Assembly: GCA_030592625.1 (NCBI GenBank)
Contig: JAUVIY010000112.1
Coordinates: forward strand, 1 to 7,885
DNA: 7,885 bases
DNA from: Spirochaeta sp.
GTDB lineage: Bacteria; Spirochaetota; Spirochaetia; DSM-2461
Direction: 5' to 3'
Below are positions 6,357 to 7,885 of the stretch, piece by piece; the stretch's first letter is position 1; each line of letters opens with the position of its first letter. The position numbers were made by a program, and so were the translations under genes. Under the pieces are notes generated by a model. The model was given only the letters and a program-made list of their open reading frames with translations. It was not told the origin of the DNA and made no database searches.

Positions 6357-6380
6357 TTGACAAAATAAGCCTTGTGTCAT
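6357..6380. promoter_or_regulatory. Inverted repeat TTGACA-N12-TGTCAT (proximal copy)
   Basis: TTGACA at 6357-6362 and TGTCAT at 6375-6380 form five-base arms (TGACA/TGTCA) around a 12-base centre. It lies 27-50 bases upstream of the ferredoxin ATG, overlapping where the promoter or transcription start would be. A possible minus-strand promoter here is TTGCGT, 16 bases, TTATTT. The same architecture recurs at 6555-6578, which suggests a regulator operator. The regulator is unknown. Confidence 0.4.
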
Positions 6381-6455
6381 CAAAACGCAAGGTTAAATTT
6401 GTCTGCCGGATCAATAAAAACCATGATATTTCGATTATTTCTTTGTTTTTCTTGT

Positions 6456-6469
6456 TATGGTAATTAATC
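6456..6469. repeat. Direct repeat TATGRTAATTAATC, copy 1
   Basis: TATGGTAATTAATC here and TATGATAATTAATC at 6516-6529 match at 13 of 14 positions, exactly 60 bases apart. The unit is A+T-rich with an inner palindrome (TAATTA), so chance is possible, but the paired spacing inside a regulatory gap makes it worth recording. Confidence 0.35.
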
Positions 6470-6470
6470 A

Positions 6471-6488
6471 CTAGTAAGGGAATACTAG
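6471..6488. promoter_or_regulatory. Palindrome CTAGTA-N6-TACTAG
   Basis: Perfect six-base arms surround a six-base centre, giving an 18-base dyad of a size typical for a helix-turn-helix dimer site. It stands between the two direct repeat copies in the control region. I do not recognise the regulator. Confidence 0.35.
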
Positions 6489-6515
6489 ACATTGTACGTT
6501 TGTTTTCAAATCATC

Positions 6516-6529
6516 TATGATAATTAATC
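6516..6529. repeat. Direct repeat TATGRTAATTAATC, copy 2
   Basis: Second copy of the repeat at 6456-6469, with a single difference (A for G at the fifth position). Confidence 0.35.
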
Positions 6530-6549
6530 TGGTTTTACTGATTATTTCG

Positions 6550-6583
6550 TTATTTTGACATCTTATAGTTTGTGTCAAGATAA
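6550..6583. promoter_or_regulatory. Inverted repeat TTGACA-N12-TGTCAA (distal, extended copy)
   Basis: The core TTGACA-N12-TGTCAA (6555-6578) lies inside longer arms: TTATTTTGACA (6550-6560) pairs with TGTCAAGATAA (6573-6583) at 10 of 11 positions. It begins 198 bases from the proximal copy, close to nineteen helical turns, so looping between the two is conceivable. It is A+T-rich and lacks a following U-run, so it is a poor terminator for the gene ending at 6679. Confidence 0.45.
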
Positions 6584-6678
6584 CAATTCTTCTCTGGAGC
6601 GCCTGATATTGAAAGCCATGCGTTTCGACCGGAATATATGATGATAAATATGTTAAGAATAGATGGATATAAGAGGAA

Positions 6679-7353
6679 TCAGTCGACTGCGTAGTGTCTG
6701 AGGGGTTCCAGATCCATCCGCAATGTCACCACAGCCCTGATCGAACCGCTTGATAGACCGGTTATCGGGAACTCTGTGAAAGCCACTCGGCCTTTGACTT
6801 CCCTGGGTCGGTTGTATTCTCTCACCCTGAGCCAGGCCCTGAGAGTTTCCCTGACTGCCGCTTCCATGGCTTCCCGCCGGGAGCCGAAATTGATTGGTGC
6901 TGTTCCGGAACCGGTTGCCGAGGGATAGGCTTCGCCGTTCCATCCCTCCAGCCGGCTTTCCTGGGTTGCATCAGGAGTATATTCCAGAAGTATATGGATG
7001 AAATCGTTCTCCCGGACAACGGAGACGGTCTTCATCCGCGGGTCTCCCCTTGGAATCAGGACAAGCGGCTCGATTAACAGTTCCTCATCAACGGCTCTGG
7101 CCACCGAAGAAGGTGTCCAGGTTACCGAGTATCCGTAAATCATTCCCGAGACCGCCCAGCGCGCATCCTCCAGAAGAATGTTTAATGCTTTCTCTTCCCG
7201 TTCCGACAGTTCCCCGGTTTCACGGACGTTTTCTCCGGGTGAGACTATTTCCATCAGATCGGCCCGCACCCAGAATTCCCCCCGGATCGGATCGGCTCCG
7301 ACGGGTGGAACGGTGAGAAGCCAGAATGTCAGGGCTCCGAGAATATATTTCAG
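6679..7353 (-). CDS. Secreted protein of unknown function, apparent CTG start
   Basis: I do not know the function. From memory it resembles conserved spirochaete proteins of unknown role. The first GTG (7269) and ATG (7254) lie inside the chain. Reading upstream in frame reveals a textbook signal peptide: Lys-Tyr, a hydrophobic core (ILGALTFWLLTV), then PPVGA and cleavage before Asp-Pro. The only initiator-like codon in front of it is CTG at 7353-7351. That codon overlaps the rhomboid TGA as CTGA, mimicking the ATGA overlaps elsewhere here, and GAGGG lies seven bases upstream. This gives 224 residues, about 204 after cleavage at Ala20. The mature part has a charged helix 'LSEREEKALNILLEDARWAVSGMIYGY', beta-rich segments, and a second helix 'SRREAMEAAVRETLRAWLRVREY'. 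No enzyme motif is visible. It is co-transcribed with the rhomboid protease and probably acts in the envelope. Confidence 0.72.
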   Translation of the reverse strand: MKYILGALTFWLLTVPPVGADPIRGEFWVRADLMEIVSPGENVRETGELSEREEKALNILLEDARWAVSGMIYGYSVTWTPSSVARAVDEELLIEPLVLIPRGDPRMKTVSVVRENDFIHILLEYTPDATQESRLEGWNGEAYPSATGSGTAPINFGSRREAMEAAVRETLRAWLRVREYNRPREVKGRVAFTEFPITGLSSGSIRAVVTLRMDLEPLRHYAVD

Positions 7354-7885
7354 CGTCCGTCCCTCATCATTTTGATGGGATTAATCTTGAGCCGGATCAT
7401 AAAATAAAGGAAACCGAAAGCCAGGCCGCTCAGGTGGGTCAGATGAGCAATATTGCCCCCTCGTCCGAAGACGTGTGAGTAGAGATCAATTGATGCATAC
7501 AGAGCCAGAAAATAGGGAGCTTTTATCGGCAATATGCCCCAGATCAGGATTCGGGCCCGGGGATAATAAGTTGCGAATCCCAGCATAACGGCATAGAGGG
7601 CACCCGAGGCTCCGACGATGGGCAGATAGACCCCTGAACCCGCCGCTTTATAGGCAAATACGGAAAAAACTCCTGCCAGAGCACCGGTGACAAGATAATA
7701 GGTCAGAAACTCCCTGCTTCCCATACGCTCTTCCAGTACCGGCCCTGCAAATACCAGAATGATCATGTTGAAAAACAGGTGGAAGAAACCGGCGTGGGTA
7801 AACATGTAGGTAATCGGAGTCCAGAAGAATCCCCTTCCCAGGAGACCGGCGGTATAGATGGCCAGGAACTCAAAAAGCCCGGGCA
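7350..7885 (-). CDS. Rhomboid-family intramembrane serine protease (5'-partial)
   Basis: This is the C-terminal 177 residues of a rhomboid protease; the N-terminus lies beyond the right edge. Rhomboids cut membrane proteins within or next to their transmembrane helices using a Ser-His dyad. The visible chain has the loop/helix-2 signature H-x4-H-x3-N in 'HAGFFHLFFNM' (visible residues 30-40), the nucleophile motif GASG with Ser93, and the catalytic histidine region 'NIAHLTHLSGLAFG' (His150 probably catalytic). Several hydrophobic helices lie between. The protein ends 'NPIKMMRDGR', and its TGA overlaps the proposed CTG start of the secreted protein by four bases, so the two are probably translationally coupled. 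All family residues I can check are present, so an active protease is expected. Confidence 0.9.
   Translation of the reverse strand, partial: PGLFEFLAIYTAGLLGRGFFWTPITYMFTHAGFFHLFFNMIILVFAGPVLEERMGSREFLTYYLVTGALAGVFSVFAYKAAGSGVYLPIVGASGALYAVMLGFATYYPRARILIWGILPIKAPYFLALYASIDLYSHVFGRGGNIAHLTHLSGLAFGFLYFMIRLKINPIKMMRDGR

Larger units (their letters stand above)
6331..6678. other. A+T-rich intergenic control region, no gene
   Basis: This 348-base gap lies between the 3' end of the secreted-protein gene and the ferredoxin start. I see no credible coding sequence on either strand. It is much richer in A+T than its flanks and holds two copies of a TTGACA-N12-TGTCA inverted repeat, a CTAGTA palindrome, a 14-base direct repeat and the ferredoxin ribosome binding site. 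A minus-strand TACAAT (6496-6491) is a possible -10 without a clear -35. It is the natural place for the promoter of the oxidoreductase operon. Confidence 0.6.

Noticed and set aside
6331..6492. Upstream extension of the ferredoxin frame to 6492
   Set aside because: The perfect Shine-Dalgarno before ATG 6330 and the immediate onset of ferredoxin sequence fix the start. The extension translates A+T-rich regulatory DNA.
6555..6584. Plus-strand promoter TTGACA-N18-GATAAC
   Set aside because: It points toward genes encoded on the opposite strand, with no plus-strand gene downstream. The TTGACA is better explained as one arm of the inverted repeat.
1..7885. Search for CRISPR arrays, insertion sequences, tRNA/rRNA genes, toxin-antitoxin or phage defence genes
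   Set aside because: No regularly spaced repeats, transposase motifs, tRNA-like cloverleaf, or defence or toxin domains could be seen by reading both strands.

Overview
The window is bacterial, gene-dense DNA of moderate G+C, with a distinctly A+T-rich gene at its left edge and an A+T-rich regulatory gap at about 6331-6678. A spirochaete-type anaerobe is my best guess. The hints are a relaxed lipobox on a META-domain lipoprotein, a VorB-type ferredoxin-dependent 2-oxoacid oxidoreductase, and a secreted protein that resembles, from memory, conserved spirochaete proteins of unknown function. No sequence here proves the lineage.

Layout, left to right. (1) 2-439 (+) is the end of an A+T-rich gene for a cysteine-pair (zinc-ribbon-like) protein that looks foreign to its neighbours. 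(2) 543-1391 (+) encodes a META-domain lipoprotein. (3) 3068-1392 (-) is an operon for two small membrane proteins, a tandem-DUF4389 protein and a DUF4870/Tic20-like protein. The second is followed in the same frame, after an amber codon, by about 600 bases of apparently decayed coding sequence with a frameshift. That sequence ends directly against the lipoprotein stop codon. (4) 3184-3747 (+) encodes a Nudix hydrolase. (5) 6330-3734 (-) is a compact four-gene operon, ferredoxin > VorB-like alpha > TPP-binding beta > gamma. Together these form a CoA-acylating 2-oxoacid:ferredoxin oxidoreductase. (6) 6331-6678 is a non-coding gap carrying a repeated inverted motif, a short palindrome and a direct repeat, and is the likely control region of that operon. 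(7) 7885-6679 (-) holds a rhomboid protease cut by the window edge, then a secreted protein of unknown function that apparently starts at a CTG codon overlapping the rhomboid stop.

The oxidoreductase subunits form one enzyme: alpha and beta carry out TPP-dependent oxidative decarboxylation, gamma completes the CoA-linked complex, and the 2[4Fe-4S] subunit passes electrons to ferredoxin. I see no sign of a new defence, mobile or biosynthetic system. The items most worth a second look are the amber/frameshift gene, the CTG start, the twin TTGACA-N12-TGTCA motifs upstream of the operon, and possible leaderless starts of the plus-strand genes.
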